Source: Candidatus Poseidonia sp. (GTDB lineage: Archaea > Thermoplasmatota > Poseidoniia > Poseidoniales > Poseidoniaceae). From it: a DNA stretch of 40,424 nucleotides. Of the stretch, positions 17,752-27,167 are shown one piece after another (position 1 is the stretch's first letter; the number at the start of each line of letters is the position of its first letter). The DNA is taken from positions 1 to 40,424 of the forward strand of contig JAURAI010000012.1 in NCBI GenBank assembly GCA_030829545.1, given 5' to 3'. The position numbers and the translations under genes are program-made. Below the pieces are notes generated by a model that ran no database searches, was not told the origin of the DNA, and saw only the letters and a program-made list of their open reading frames with translations.

Positions 17752-18777
17752 ATGACATCTGTTCGGATTCTCGACAGCGCTCAAGCGCAAGAGATCGAAG
17801 AGCAATTGTTCACCACGCATCGTCAGCAACTCCCCCGCCATGTCCCGATTCCTCTCCCTCGGCAAGACTTCTGGGAAATGGTGCGAGCCTTGCTTTCAAA
17901 ACTTGACTTGGAGGTTCAGGAGATGGTCCGGAAAGGTTCCATTGACATGCGCTTGCAGAACTTGCAGAAGCGACAGACCAACATTCGTCGCATTGCATCG
18001 GAACTTGCTCGAAAGCGAATGGTCGCTATGATGCAGCACGCTGCCAGTCAATCCCTACGAAGTGGGGGTCAACCAGGTGTTGTGCAAGAATTGCCTTCGC
18101 TGGAATGGCAACGCCACGACCCAGCCGAGAAAGCCTTCTACCATGCACTGCAGTTGAATGTTGACCGTTTCAAGAAAGAAATTGACTGGCAAGGCATGCA
18201 ACAAGGAATTCTCAGTGAACTTCGTGGGCCTGCCTCTGCATATGCACCTGGCACCATGCAACTTGACGATTACATGGGCGAAGGCGAGCGATTGTCAGCG
18301 CGACCTCCGCCTGATTTGGCATTTGAAGATGAATTACCTCAACTTCCAGATATGCAAGATGACGAAGAAGAACGTCTGCTTGCTGAACCAGATTGGGCTG
18401 ATGAAGAGGCATATTTGATGGCCGATATTCAGGAACCTGCGGGGAATACACCTGTTGAAGCACAACCTACTGCAACTTCAAAACACGGAGCAGCAATGGA
18501 ATTAGCTCCCTCATCCAAACCCTTCGAACAAATCAGTGATGAGCCCCCTTTACCCCTTCCAGAGGTTGAGGAGCAGGAGAAAGTTACTCCAGCCGAATCA
18601 ACTTCTGAGCAACAGAAAGAGAACGTCCGAGTACGAATTCTGGAAACACTTGGCGAGCCAATCATCGACGACCAAGGTGAAGAACTCAGCCTTGAGGCTG
18701 GCGATATTCATTTCCTCGACGAGGAAACCGCCGCTTGGTTGGTAGACGTAGGCGTCGCTGAACGTGCTGAACTCTGA
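17752..18777 (+). CDS. GINS-like DNA replication protein (probable)
   Basis: This is a 341-residue protein. The N-terminal 130 residues are helical with Arg-rich segments (QNLQKRQTNIRRIASELARKR), as in the A-domain of archaeal GINS proteins. Next comes a long acidic, Pro/Glu-rich linker. The last 50 residues (VRVRILETLGEPIIDDQGEE ... GDIHFLDEETAAWLVDVGVAE) match the small B-domain of GINS: a strand, a GD turn, then an alanine-rich helix with a final hydrophobic strand. GINS links Cdc45/RecJ to MCM in the replicative helicase. The A-then-B order resembles the Gins51 subunit. The linker is longer than usual. The start ATG 17752 was chosen because the region upstream is the divergent leader of the surface-protein gene; no SD is seen. 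Confidence 0.65.
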   Translation: MTSVRILDSAQAQEIEEQLFTTHRQQLPRHVPIPLPRQDFWEMVRALLSKLDLEVQEMVRKGSIDMRLQNLQKRQTNIRRIASELARKRMVAMMQHAASQSLRSGGQPGVVQELPSLEWQRHDPAEKAFYHALQLNVDRFKKEIDWQGMQQGILSELRGPASAYAPGTMQLDDYMGEGERLSARPPPDLAFEDELPQLPDMQDDEEERLLAEPDWADEEAYLMADIQEPAGNTPVEAQPTATSKHGAAMELAPSSKPFEQISDEPPLPLPEVEEQEKVTPAESTSEQQKENVRVRILETLGEPIIDDQGEELSLEAGDIHFLDEETAAWLVDVGVAERAEL

Positions 18778-18816
18778 ATGAAAGCGTTGAAACGCTTCAA
18801 CAACAAATCTTGTTCT

Positions 18817-19146
18817 TCAGTTGACGGTTCGCATTGAGATTTCAATACTGACTGTATCGGGAATGGGGATCTTCGTCACGAGACGAAGTGCATTCTCATC
18901 CTTTCCAGTTGAGATGTCCATCTCAAGAAGGCGCTTATGGATTCGAAGTTCCCAGTGGTCGTAGGTCTCACTGCCTTCGCCGTCAGGTGCCTTGCGAACA
19001 GGGACAACCAAATGACGGGTTGGTAGTGGGATAGGACCACGAAGGGTGATACCACCTGTGTCACAGATGGTTTTTATTTGGCCTGCAACGGTATCAATAT
19101 CTTTGTGGTTTTGACCAGTCAATTTGATAACGGTTACGGCAGCCAT
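18817..19146 (-). CDS. rps10: Small ribosomal subunit protein S10 (uS10)
   Basis: This is a 109-residue S10 of archaeal/eukaryotic type with the characteristic stretches GGITLRGPIPLPTR, TYDHWELRIHKRLLEM and SIEISMRTV. It sits in the 30S head and helps bind elongation factors. The start at ATG 19146 (MAAVTVIKL) is supported by GGAGG 7 nt upstream. An ATG 6 nt further upstream would touch the SD. It lies 47 nt downstream of the EF-1alpha gene on the same strand, the conserved archaeal tuf-rps10 pair, and is most likely cotranscribed with it. Confidence 0.96.
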   Translation of the reverse strand: MAAVTVIKLTGQNHKDIDTVAGQIKTICDTGGITLRGPIPLPTRHLVVPVRKAPDGEGSETYDHWELRIHKRLLEMDISTGKDENALRLVTKIPIPDTVSIEISMRTVN

Positions 19147-19193
19147 ACTCATCCCTCCATGCTTCATTCAGTCAACGTTGAACTCGACTGTTT

Positions 19194-20483
19194 TCACTTC
19201 TTCTCGATCTTGATGCAAACGCCAGCGGCCACGGTCTTACCCATGTCACGGATAGCGAAGCGAGCAAGCTCCGGGAAGGTGTCAAGTTGTTCAATGGACA
19301 TTGGCTTGGTAGGCTGGAAGCGAATCAAGCAAGCGTCACCAGTCTTGAGGAAGGAAGGGTTTGCTTCCTTTCCAGACTTGTTGGTCTTTTCCAAGAGATC
19401 CATGAACTTCACAGCAACTTGTGCGGTGTGAGCGTGGAACACAGGTGTGTAGCCAACGGAAACAGCCTTTGGAATGTCCATAAGTTGGATTTGACCAACG
19501 AAGGTTTCGTCGTGTCGAACGAAGGTTGGTTGACTGTCTGAGTAACCAGCAACGTCACCACGGCGAATATCGTCTGCAGCAAGTCCACGGATGTTGAAAC
19601 CGACGTTGTCGCCAGGTTCAGCCTTGTCGACCATGGTGTGGTGCATCTCAATGGACTTGACTTCACCGCTTTTCATTGAGGGGTTGAAGACAACGTTCTT
19701 TCCAACATTGAGCGTACCGGTTTCAATCTTACCAACAGGCACGGTTCCGATACCAGAAATCTTGTAGACATCTTGAATTGGCAAGCGAAGAGGCTTGGAA
19801 GATGGCTTGTCTGGCATTGGGGTAGCGTCAATAGCTTCGAAGAGGGTTGGTCCGTTGTACCATGGGCACTTGTCGGACTTGTTGAAGACGTTGTCTCCGT
19901 TCAACGAGGAAGCGGGGATCATTGGAACATCGTCAGGCTTGAAACCAGCCATGCGGAGAAGTTGAGACACTTCCTTGCAGGCTGCGTTGTACTTCTCTTC
20001 GGTCCAGTCGACACCAGAGATGTCCATCTTGTTGACGTGGACGATGAGGCCCTTGACACCAAGCACCTTAGCAAGGAACGCGTGTTCCTTGGTTTGGGCG
20101 TTGACACCGTCGTTGGCTGCACAGAGCAACACTGCGGTATCTGCTTGGGAAGCACCGGTGATCATGTTCTTGACGAAGTCACGGTGACCGGGAGCATCGA
20201 TGATGGTCCAGTAGTAGGTAGGTGTGAAGAACTCTTTGTGAGCGACGTCGATGGTGATACCACGTTCGCGCTCTTCCTTGAGTCCGTCCATAACGTACGC
20301 AAGACCGAATCCAGCCTTACCGGATTCTGCTGCAAGTTTTTCGTTCTTTACAATAACGTGCTCTTCAATGTGACCGGAGTCGAGGAGGAGACGTCCAACA
20401 GTTGTGGACTTTCCGTGGTCGACGTGACCGATAAACACGATATTGCGGTGTGGCTTTTTTCTGTCTTCCCATTGTGATGGCAT
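19194..20483 (-). CDS. tuf: Translation elongation factor 1-alpha (aEF-1A)
   Basis: This GTPase brings aminoacyl-tRNA to the ribosome. It has 429 residues, as expected. The G-motifs are clear: GHVDHGKSTT (G1), ERERGITIDVAHKEF (G2), DAPGHRDF (G3) and NKMDISG (G4). Domains 2 and 3 follow, with GIGTVPVGKIETG and the terminal VAAGVCIKIEKK. The sequence is archaeal/eukaryotic EF-1A, not bacterial EF-Tu. Start ATG 20483 has AAGGAG at 20492-20497, 8 nt upstream, and a TATA-like box farther upstream. Confidence 0.98.
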   Translation of the reverse strand: MPSQWEDRKKPHRNIVFIGHVDHGKSTTVGRLLLDSGHIEEHVIVKNEKLAAESGKAGFGLAYVMDGLKEERERGITIDVAHKEFFTPTYYWTIIDAPGHRDFVKNMITGASQADTAVLLCAANDGVNAQTKEHAFLAKVLGVKGLIVHVNKMDISGVDWTEEKYNAACKEVSQLLRMAGFKPDDVPMIPASSLNGDNVFNKSDKCPWYNGPTLFEAIDATPMPDKPSSKPLRLPIQDVYKISGIGTVPVGKIETGTLNVGKNVVFNPSMKSGEVKSIEMHHTMVDKAEPGDNVGFNIRGLAADDIRRGDVAGYSDSQPTFVRHDETFVGQIQLMDIPKAVSVGYTPVFHAHTAQVAVKFMDLLEKTNKSGKEANPSFLKTGDACLIRFQPTKPMSIEQLDTFPELARFAIRDMGKTVAAGVCIKIEKK

Positions 20484-20520
20484 GGTAATCGCTCCTTAGC
20501 AAGCCTTCCGAAAAGCAACC

Positions 20521-20532
20521 CCTATATCAAAA
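20521..20532 (-). promoter_or_regulatory. TATA-like promoter of the EF-1alpha/S10 operon
   Basis: On the minus strand this reads TTTTGATATAGG, preceded by GC-rich sequence. Transcription about 26 nt downstream would start near 20500, just ahead of the AAGGAG SD at 20492-20497, giving a short leader. The gap of about 100 nt to pyruvate kinase has no other obvious signal. Confidence 0.5.
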
Positions 20533-20584
20533 GCGCGACGCGTCACCACTTCACCTTTGGCCCAAATTTCGGGGTATCAGGACT

Positions 20585-22036
20585 TTATTCTGCATCCAGT
20601 ATTTCACCCTCGTCGCCTATTTTGTAGAGACGCAGCGTGCTGGTAGCCCCTCGCATTGCCAAGGGACTTCCTGAGATCGCAACGACTCGCTCTCCTGGAT
20701 TGATTCGTTTTTGAATCACCAGTTGTTCAACGGCTTGCTTCATGGTACGTGAGCCGCGGTCGTGTTCTTTGGAAAGAATGGCGTCGACGCCAGGGAGAAG
20801 ACATGTGCGACGTAGAGCCCTGAGTCGATCGCTGACCGCAGTCACTGGCATCGTAGGACGATAACCAGATACGAGACGGGGCGCATTGCCGTGCTCTGTA
20901 GCAACCACGATACGTGCTGCCCCCGCTTGAGTTGCCAACTCAACTCCGGCATGTGCCACGGCACGAGTCGACCTGAATCGCGCCAAGGCATTGGGTCGGA
21001 GTTGATAGGAGTCCAAGCCTTGTTCGGTCGCTTCGGCAATCCGAATCATGGTTTGAGCCGTCTCGAGAGGATATTTACCAGAAGCAGTTTCTCCCGAAAG
21101 CATCACTGCGGTGGCTCCATGCCGAATGGCAGTGGAGACATCGCTCACTTCGGCTCGAGTCGGGCGGGGCTGATAGGTCATGGAATCCAGCATCTGTGTA
21201 GCAACGATGACTGGCATCCCTCGCTCAAGCGCCATGTCGATAATTTGTTGTTGGACAACGGGAACGTTCTCCAGTGGTATCTCGACTCCGAGGTCACCAC
21301 GTGCCACCATCACTGCATCAGCAGCGTCCATGATGGATTCAAGATTCTCAAGTGCGGCGGGGTGCTCAATTTTCGCGACGATGGGAACGTGCATGTTGGC
21401 GGCTTTGACCGCTTCCTTTGCAGGAAGGAGATCGTCTGCTCTCCGGACATAACTCACTGCGATGTAATCCGCTCCGTTCTCAAGAGCGTGTGCCATAGCG
21501 AGTTTATCTTTCTCACCAATCGCAGGAAGGTCAACCAGCGTTCCCGGGACGTTGACGCCTTTACGACTGCTGACCGGCCCTCCGTCTTCAACACGGCAGA
21601 GCACGGAGGCGTTGGGTTCCCCTGGGGCTTCAAGGACGGTGAGGCGTATGAGGCCATCAGCCAACAAAATCGGGTCTCCGACCTTCAATTCAGCTGAGAG
21701 GCCTCCGTATTGAACGGGGAGATGTGTCCCGTTGGTAGCCTCTAAATCCTTCACCCCGCAGATGAGGTTGATCTCGTCGCCATCATGAAGGACATCAACC
21801 TCTGGGAAGGTACCCAAACGCAATTTTGGACCTGGCAAATCGGCCATAATACAGGTAGGGCGGCCGAGATGATCTTCGATGGAACGTATGCGATGGTACA
21901 ATTCCGATTTGTCAGCGGGCTCACCATGTGAATAATTCAATCTGCAAACATCAACGCCGGACTCAAGCAAAGATGTCAGAACGGGGAGGTCATCACAAGC
22001 AGGACCGATGGTAGCGACAATTCGGGTGCGGCGCAT
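20585..22036 (-). CDS. pyk: Pyruvate kinase
   Basis: It transfers phosphate from phosphoenolpyruvate to ADP in the last step of glycolysis. From ATG 22036 (MRRTRIVATIGPA) it has 483 residues, a normal length. Signatures include CRLNYSHGEP, ADLPGPKLRLGTF, VAKIEHPAALENLE (catalytic Lys), VARGDLGVEIP and the stretch MLDSMTYQPRPTRAEVSDV leading to VMLSGETASGKYP. The B-domain (about residues 70-170) and the C-terminal regulatory domain are complete. A GTG at 22057 overlaps the stop of the upstream lipoprotein gene as GTGA, but GGAG 9-10 nt before ATG 22036 favours the shorter form. It sits at the end of an unusual polB-lipoprotein-pyk run. Confidence 0.96.
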   Translation of the reverse strand: MRRTRIVATIGPACDDLPVLTSLLESGVDVCRLNYSHGEPADKSELYHRIRSIEDHLGRPTCIMADLPGPKLRLGTFPEVDVLHDGDEINLICGVKDLEATNGTHLPVQYGGLSAELKVGDPILLADGLIRLTVLEAPGEPNASVLCRVEDGGPVSSRKGVNVPGTLVDLPAIGEKDKLAMAHALENGADYIAVSYVRRADDLLPAKEAVKAANMHVPIVAKIEHPAALENLESIMDAADAVMVARGDLGVEIPLENVPVVQQQIIDMALERGMPVIVATQMLDSMTYQPRPTRAEVSDVSTAIRHGATAVMLSGETASGKYPLETAQTMIRIAEATEQGLDSYQLRPNALARFRSTRAVAHAGVELATQAGAARIVVATEHGNAPRLVSGYRPTMPVTAVSDRLRALRRTCLLPGVDAILSKEHDRGSRTMKQAVEQLVIQKRINPGERVVAISGSPLAMRGATSTLRLYKIGDEGEILDAE

Positions 22037-22053
22037 GTTGTTGACTCCTACCT

Positions 22054-23283
22054 TCACTTGTAGTGCAAACGAATGACAAATTGGTCGATGTGGATGTCAT
22101 TCCAGCGTTCGTTACGAATGGTCAACGTCCAATCCCCGTCCCCGTAGGTAGAATCCGTATCAGTGAACATGTACGATGAAAGCATGAGATGAATACAATC
22201 CTGTTCATCGTCATTGCAGTCGCCGTCATCTCTTGAGTCGGGTTCGGTACTCGATGTGTTGGAGGCTTCTTCGTTTTCTTCATTGAAGGCATAGATGTCC
22301 AATTTATTCCTGTTTTGAGCTGAAGAGCCTCCTGCAATCCAATCGTCATCCTGCTCGGGATATTCCAGTTCACCTACGACCTTACGCACGGTATTTGCTG
22401 CTTCTTTATCGTAATGAATGGTCACGTCAAAATCAATTTCTGCAGCCCCACTGGAACTGTTTGCGCCAATTTCAAAATCGCTCCAGTAACCAGCATAGGA
22501 CACGTAGACACGGATGGTATCGCTATCAGACATTCCAACATCATTGGTGACCGTCAGAGCGATTTCATATTCGCCTGGAGGGACATTGGTCCAATCAACG
22601 GTCTGACCTACAAGGTCCTCATCGTTTTCGCTGTCTCCGTCGTTGTCTTTATCGACGTTCAGGTCAAGATCCCAAACGTATTCCTCAGCACCAATGTACT
22701 GAGAGGAATCGCCCGCATCGGATTCTGAAGCATCCAACTCAACGGTCGTCGTCTCGGTGACCGAGCGGTCCGTCGTCGATTTGTCACGAGCGCAAATCCA
22801 AAGCACAATGTTGCTTTGTTCATTGATGGATTCGTCTTCACAATCCTCTGAATCAGCGTATTGTGTGATGGTCGCTACGGGAGGCTGAGCACTGGCCTCT
22901 ACGACGGTGATGGTACGAGATTGTTCAGAAGTCGTACTACCGTCTGAAACTTCAAGTTTGACCTCAAAGGTTTCAGCCTCATCAAAGGTCCATGTTGCCT
23001 GTTGCCCGGTTGCGTCAATATCGATGGTGTTGACGGTATCAAAATTCCATCGATAGGTCAAGGAGCCGTCACTGGGTGTTGAATCTGAGGCGTCGAAGGT
23101 AACGGTATCACCCACTCGGACGTTCTTGCTGGGCGAGAAGGAGAAGACGGCGAGTACGTCATCCGATGAGCCGCCAGAATCTTCTTCGAAAAGACAGCCA
23201 GCCATCGAAGAACAGAGCATCAATGCGGCCAAGAGTATGGACTTGAGCATGGTTCCCATGAACAACCGTGGTAGTCGGTTCAT
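22054..23283 (-). CDS. PKD-domain lipoprotein with P-domain-like C-terminus
   Basis: This is a 409-residue secreted protein from ATG 23283, with a signal peptide and lipobox SMAGC. Two PKD-like immunoglobulin folds are visible. The first is around VGDTVTFDASDSTPSDGSL to TFEVKLEVSDGS, the second around TTVELDASESDAGDSS to EYEIALTVTNDVGMSDSD. An acidic Asp/Asn-rich loop (DLNVDKDNDGDSENDED) may bind calcium. The last segment (GDGDWTLTIRNERWNDIHID) resembles the end of a proprotein-convertase P-domain. No catalytic domain is seen, so a binding or structural role at the cell surface is likely. A TTG start at 23313 would overlap the polB stop; the ATG gives a 26-nt gap instead. Cotranscription with polB and pyk is likely from spacing. 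Confidence 0.75.
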   Translation of the reverse strand: MNRLPRLFMGTMLKSILLAALMLCSSMAGCLFEEDSGGSSDDVLAVFSFSPSKNVRVGDTVTFDASDSTPSDGSLTYRWNFDTVNTIDIDATGQQATWTFDEAETFEVKLEVSDGSTTSEQSRTITVVEASAQPPVATITQYADSEDCEDESINEQSNIVLWICARDKSTTDRSVTETTTVELDASESDAGDSSQYIGAEEYVWDLDLNVDKDNDGDSENDEDLVGQTVDWTNVPPGEYEIALTVTNDVGMSDSDTIRVYVSYAGYWSDFEIGANSSSGAAEIDFDVTIHYDKEAANTVRKVVGELEYPEQDDDWIAGGSSAQNRNKLDIYAFNEENEEASNTSSTEPDSRDDGDCNDDEQDCIHLMLSSYMFTDTDSTYGDGDWTLTIRNERWNDIHIDQFVIRLHYK

Positions 23284-23309
23284 CAAAAGGGCTTCCTCAC
23301 GATGTCTCT

Positions 23310-25991
23310 TCAAAAGTCAAATAATGAGGCTTGTTTATTGCCTTTCATCAAATCTTTTGCAGACCATCCAAAGGCTTCGGTGATACGCCCGAGTGCAGCA
23401 GCGAGGCGCTCGGCATAAAATCGTCCGTCATAGGCTTCCTCATCCATTGATTCTGCTTCAAGCCAAGGCGTCACCTTCATTGGACTACGACTGGCGTCGG
23501 TGACGAGATAGGAGACCTTCATGCCCGTTGTGAACCCGAGGCCAAGTTCAATGCGGCGGCGAGCGACACGCACCTGAGCCATGCTATCGGGATTGGCGTA
23601 ATCTTTGGTGAAATCAACGTCCGCAGGAGATTTTACCGGTGTGCGAACCACGCGGCCTTTGCAGGATTTCGCCAATACCAGGCGTTGCGGATTGACCTTG
23701 GCCTCGTTGAGGTCTTGAACCCTGTGAATGGCATACTCCACGAGGGCGTCACCTTGGTCTGCAAGAGCGAATTTGAAGATCTCCTTCATCGTCTCGGTGA
23801 GGTAGGGGAATGAGTCGGTACGCTGCGTTTCATAACCGCGTATCAGCATCTCTTCGCTCGGCCATACCACTTGGCCGATGTAGCGCTTTTTTGCACCGTG
23901 GCTGAAGAAGACTGAAAGGCCTCGTTCAAATTCGAGGATAGCGGACTCACGACTGTAACGCTTCGCCAGTTCTTTGCCGAATTTTACCATGGATTGAACG
24001 CCTTCTTTGTAGGCCTTTTCTTTTGCTAAGGCTGCCTTGTCACCTTGCTCAAGCAAGACCAACTCCTCCTCTTCCATCCGACGAGGGATTTCAGGGTCGA
24101 TCGGGCATCGAACGAAGATTGAGTCCGTATCGGAGTAAACGATGCCGTGGCCTTCATCTTCTACCGCTGCGATGATGCTCTTGATGTTTTGACGCGCCCA
24201 GGCAGTAATCGAAGAGCCTAAATCACGATGCGTAAAGCGGTAAAAGCCACTTGCGAAGACGCCATAGAAGGAATTCATGAGAATTTTTACTGCGTACTGC
24301 ATTGAATCGTGAAATTCAACGGCGACGGTTCGATCTTCACGTTGTGCTTTTTTGAGTGCTGCTTTGTGTTCATCTCGTTGAGCCATGAGGTTCTCCAAAA
24401 GCGCAGGGACCATCCCTTTGCGAGCCGATGCAGGACGGAACACTGCACCTGTAGGTGCTTCATGAAGGGATTCACCTTCAACCGGCTGATAGGATTGGGC
24501 CGGGTCAACGCGTGTCGTGTAGCAGATGTTACGAGCGATCATGATCGAGGGATACATGCTCTTGAAATCCAGCACTGCAATCCAAGGATGGAGCCCTGCT
24601 TCGACATCGTGAACATAGCCTCCCGTAATTTGTCCCACCTTGGCCTCAGCAGAACCCGTGAGCGGGACGGCCACCCGTTGTTGGTCAGCCAGGCGGATGA
24701 CCAAGGAATCAATGAGTTGGCTTGTACTCCCGTTCGCTGCTGTTTCAAACGGGACTTTGGCCACCGCTGCAACGGCTTCTTTTCGAGGGACTGCTTGAAT
24801 TGCCTTGAGGATGTCAAGAGGAAGAGCCGCATCTCGTTCACAATAGGCCATCACCTCATCGGGTCGCGTGGCCCATTCCTCATCCATATTGGAAGCATCA
24901 ACATCCATCTTGTGTTTGTCTTCATCATCGGGGAAAAGCAGCGTCGCGACAAATGAAAGTGTTTCGCGACGCGGTTTGAGTGCTTGCCTGGCTTGCCACC
25001 ACGTATCCATGACTGCTCGCCCTGCGAGGTTCCAAGCACGATTGCTCTGTCGTTTCGGTACCAAAGCGTCGCGTTGGCGTTTGAGTTCAGATTCTCGTTG
25101 TGGCACGCGCCCCCAGCCGAACAATTCCGTGTGAAGTTCCCATCCACGTTTCAGGGCTTGAGTTCGGTCGGCCAGACGTGGCAGGTCAAAATTATCGATA
25201 TTGTACCCAGTGATGATGTCGGGATCTTGCTCTCGTACCGTTGCCGTGAGCTGCTTGAGTATGTCCGCTTCATCGCCTCGATAGGTGAAGACTTCACGAC
25301 GGCCCGTACCGATGTCCTCAATCCACGCTGCTGCACACAAGACAGTCTCGTGCTCAATGCTCGTCTCGAGGTCAAACGAAAAGATTCGGAAGGGTACTTG
25401 GAAGGGTTCAGCGGCTTGTAATTGCTTGACATCACATCGGAGCGTGAGGTCGACGGGATAGCGGCCTTCTCCTCCTGCGTCAACAATTGCTGCGAGAATG
25501 TCGTTGTCATCTTCGTTGACTCTTCGGTCAACAACATCGGCTGTGAAGGCGACGTGCATGCCAATATCCCGATCGAGAAAAAGACGGTTCACAAAGGGTA
25601 TGTCACCGGAAAAAACCTGCCAAGATTGACTTCGGAGCGTTTTGCGCAAGGCTGGGACGTGGAAAGGTTGCTCAGTTTCAATGGTCCAAACTGGACGCTC
25701 ACCGAGTTGAGTCCATTTGATGACCGGGCCGCTCACATCGACCACGTGTTCCATGGCCTTCACGTGTTTGATGCGGTCGACGAGGAAGGGTGGAATGCCT
25801 TCATCCACGTGCCATTCCCCAATCGGTGCACATTCAAAGGTCGGGCGTTGGCCATGGACGAGAAGGCAAATGGATGAACCTTCGTCGCTGCGGCCAAATA
25901 ATTCGAGCACCGTTTCAGGCTTGGGTCCATCTGGCGTCTTCCGTTCCCGTGACCGGTAACGCCCGCTGATGATGCCCATCTGACCCTTCAT
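23310..25991 (-). CDS. polB: Family B DNA polymerase (PolB)
   Basis: This is an 893-residue replicative-type polymerase with 3'-5' proofreading. Exonuclease motifs: FSFDLETS (Exo I, about 205-211), TGYNIDNFDL (Exo II, 261-270) and YCERDAAL (Exo III, 383-390). Polymerase motifs: DFKSMYPSIM (A, 475-484), KILMNSFYGVF (B, 569-579) and YSDTDSIF (C, 619-626). All catalytic carboxylates are intact and no intein interrupts the motifs. Start ATG 25991 is preceded by GGAGG with 8-nt spacing; an ATG 12 nt inside is possible. The gene diverges from BCAT and is followed by a PKD lipoprotein, which is an unusual partner. Confidence 0.96.
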   Translation of the reverse strand: MKGQMGIISGRYRSRERKTPDGPKPETVLELFGRSDEGSSICLLVHGQRPTFECAPIGEWHVDEGIPPFLVDRIKHVKAMEHVVDVSGPVIKWTQLGERPVWTIETEQPFHVPALRKTLRSQSWQVFSGDIPFVNRLFLDRDIGMHVAFTADVVDRRVNEDDNDILAAIVDAGGEGRYPVDLTLRCDVKQLQAAEPFQVPFRIFSFDLETSIEHETVLCAAAWIEDIGTGRREVFTYRGDEADILKQLTATVREQDPDIITGYNIDNFDLPRLADRTQALKRGWELHTELFGWGRVPQRESELKRQRDALVPKRQSNRAWNLAGRAVMDTWWQARQALKPRRETLSFVATLLFPDDEDKHKMDVDASNMDEEWATRPDEVMAYCERDAALPLDILKAIQAVPRKEAVAAVAKVPFETAANGSTSQLIDSLVIRLADQQRVAVPLTGSAEAKVGQITGGYVHDVEAGLHPWIAVLDFKSMYPSIMIARNICYTTRVDPAQSYQPVEGESLHEAPTGAVFRPASARKGMVPALLENLMAQRDEHKAALKKAQREDRTVAVEFHDSMQYAVKILMNSFYGVFASGFYRFTHRDLGSSITAWARQNIKSIIAAVEDEGHGIVYSDTDSIFVRCPIDPEIPRRMEEEELVLLEQGDKAALAKEKAYKEGVQSMVKFGKELAKRYSRESAILEFERGLSVFFSHGAKKRYIGQVVWPSEEMLIRGYETQRTDSFPYLTETMKEIFKFALADQGDALVEYAIHRVQDLNEAKVNPQRLVLAKSCKGRVVRTPVKSPADVDFTKDYANPDSMAQVRVARRRIELGLGFTTGMKVSYLVTDASRSPMKVTPWLEAESMDEEAYDGRFYAERLAAALGRITEAFGWSAKDLMKGNKQASLFDF

Positions 25992-26150
25992 ACTTCAGCC
26001 TCCATCCACATTGAATTTACGACCCCATTAGAACCCATCTGTAGAAGATTTTCAATGACCATCGCCAAAGTGCATGCTTTATTCATGGAAATGGAGAGGA
26101 ATGCTTGAAAGCCTCAATTCAATGGCACATGATACCGAGGTGAACTGTAG

Positions 26151-27167
26151 ATGAATGAATCGTTTGATTGGGACAGCCTCACATTTTCCCTCACCCCTAC
26201 CGAAACGATGTACATCACTCAAACCGAAGGAGGGGAACCTTGGATGCCGGGGCGATTGCAACCCTATGGCGACATCCCTATGTCCCCTGCTGCAGGTGTC
26301 CTGAATTACGGACAAGGCCTGTTTGAAGGAATGAAAGCGTTCCGAACCTCGACCGGCCGTATCGTCTTTTTCCGTCCTGAAGAGAATGCTCGCCGCATGC
26401 AACGAGGGGCAGATCGATTGAAGATGCCCCCCGTCCCTGAATCAGTCTTTGTCGACGCTGTTGAGCAGGTCGTCAATGCCAACCAGCACTGGGTCCCTCC
26501 CACTGGAAAAGGCGCCATGTACGTCCGTCCTTTGTTGATGGGAAGTGGACCGATTCTCGGCGTGGCTCCCGCTCCATCCTACACCTTTTTGATCTACGTC
26601 ACCCCAGTAGGCCCGTATTTCAAAGGCGGCATGAGTGCCATTGATTTGCTCATTTCAGAGCATCATCACCGCGCTGCACCCGGAGGCTCTGGTGGTGTCA
26701 AAGCGATTGGGAATTATGCACCCGGAATGAAACCCAGTAAGGAAGCAAAAGCGAAGGGTTACGCTGAAGTCATTTACCTCGATGCTGAAACACATACGTG
26801 CATTGAAGAAGTCGGTGCTGCAAATTTCTTCTGCTTGAACGATGGTGTCCTCTACACGCCAGAATTAACGGGAACCATTCTCCCAGGGATCACACGCGAC
26901 TCCATCATCCAACTCGCACGCCACCTCGGCTATGAAGTGGTTGAAGGAAAGGTCGAAGCAACGTTTGCACTCCAAGCAGAGGAAGCATTTTGCTGTGGAA
27001 CAGCGGCTGTGATTTCACCCATCGGCTCAATCACACACGGAGGAGTGAAGAAGGTCTTCGGAGATGGGAAGCCGGGTGCAGTTACGACCCAACTCTACAA
27101 TGCATTGACCGGTATTCAGAACGAAACCGAGGAAGATGTCTTTGGTTGGCTTCACCCGTTGCCTTAA
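26151..27167 (+). CDS. ilvE: Branched-chain amino acid aminotransferase
   Basis: This is a PLP enzyme of fold type IV that interconverts branched-chain amino acids and 2-oxo acids. It has 338 residues, matching the longer class found in eukaryotes and some bacteria. Key segments: NYGQGLFEGMKAFR, YVRPLLMGSG, GGVKAIGNYAPGM (PLP lysine), EEVGAANFF, TGTILPGITRDSI and CCGTAAVISPIGSI. The start ATG is preceded by GAGGTGA 7 nt upstream. Its stop codon overlaps the stop of the convergent cupredoxin gene in a shared TTAA. A bacterial origin is plausible. Confidence 0.94.
   Translation: MNESFDWDSLTFSLTPTETMYITQTEGGEPWMPGRLQPYGDIPMSPAAGVLNYGQGLFEGMKAFRTSTGRIVFFRPEENARRMQRGADRLKMPPVPESVFVDAVEQVVNANQHWVPPTGKGAMYVRPLLMGSGPILGVAPAPSYTFLIYVTPVGPYFKGGMSAIDLLISEHHHRAAPGGSGGVKAIGNYAPGMKPSKEAKAKGYAEVIYLDAETHTCIEEVGAANFFCLNDGVLYTPELTGTILPGITRDSIIQLARHLGYEVVEGKVEATFALQAEEAFCCGTAAVISPIGSITHGGVKKVFGDGKPGAVTTQLYNALTGIQNETEEDVFGWLHPLP

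Noticed and set aside
19773-20477. 234-codon plus-strand frame opposite EF-1alpha
   Set aside because: It is an antisense shadow of a highly conserved gene, with no recognisable product.
20891-21697. 268-codon plus-strand frame opposite pyruvate kinase
   Set aside because: Shadow frame; pyruvate kinase motifs cover this region on the other strand.
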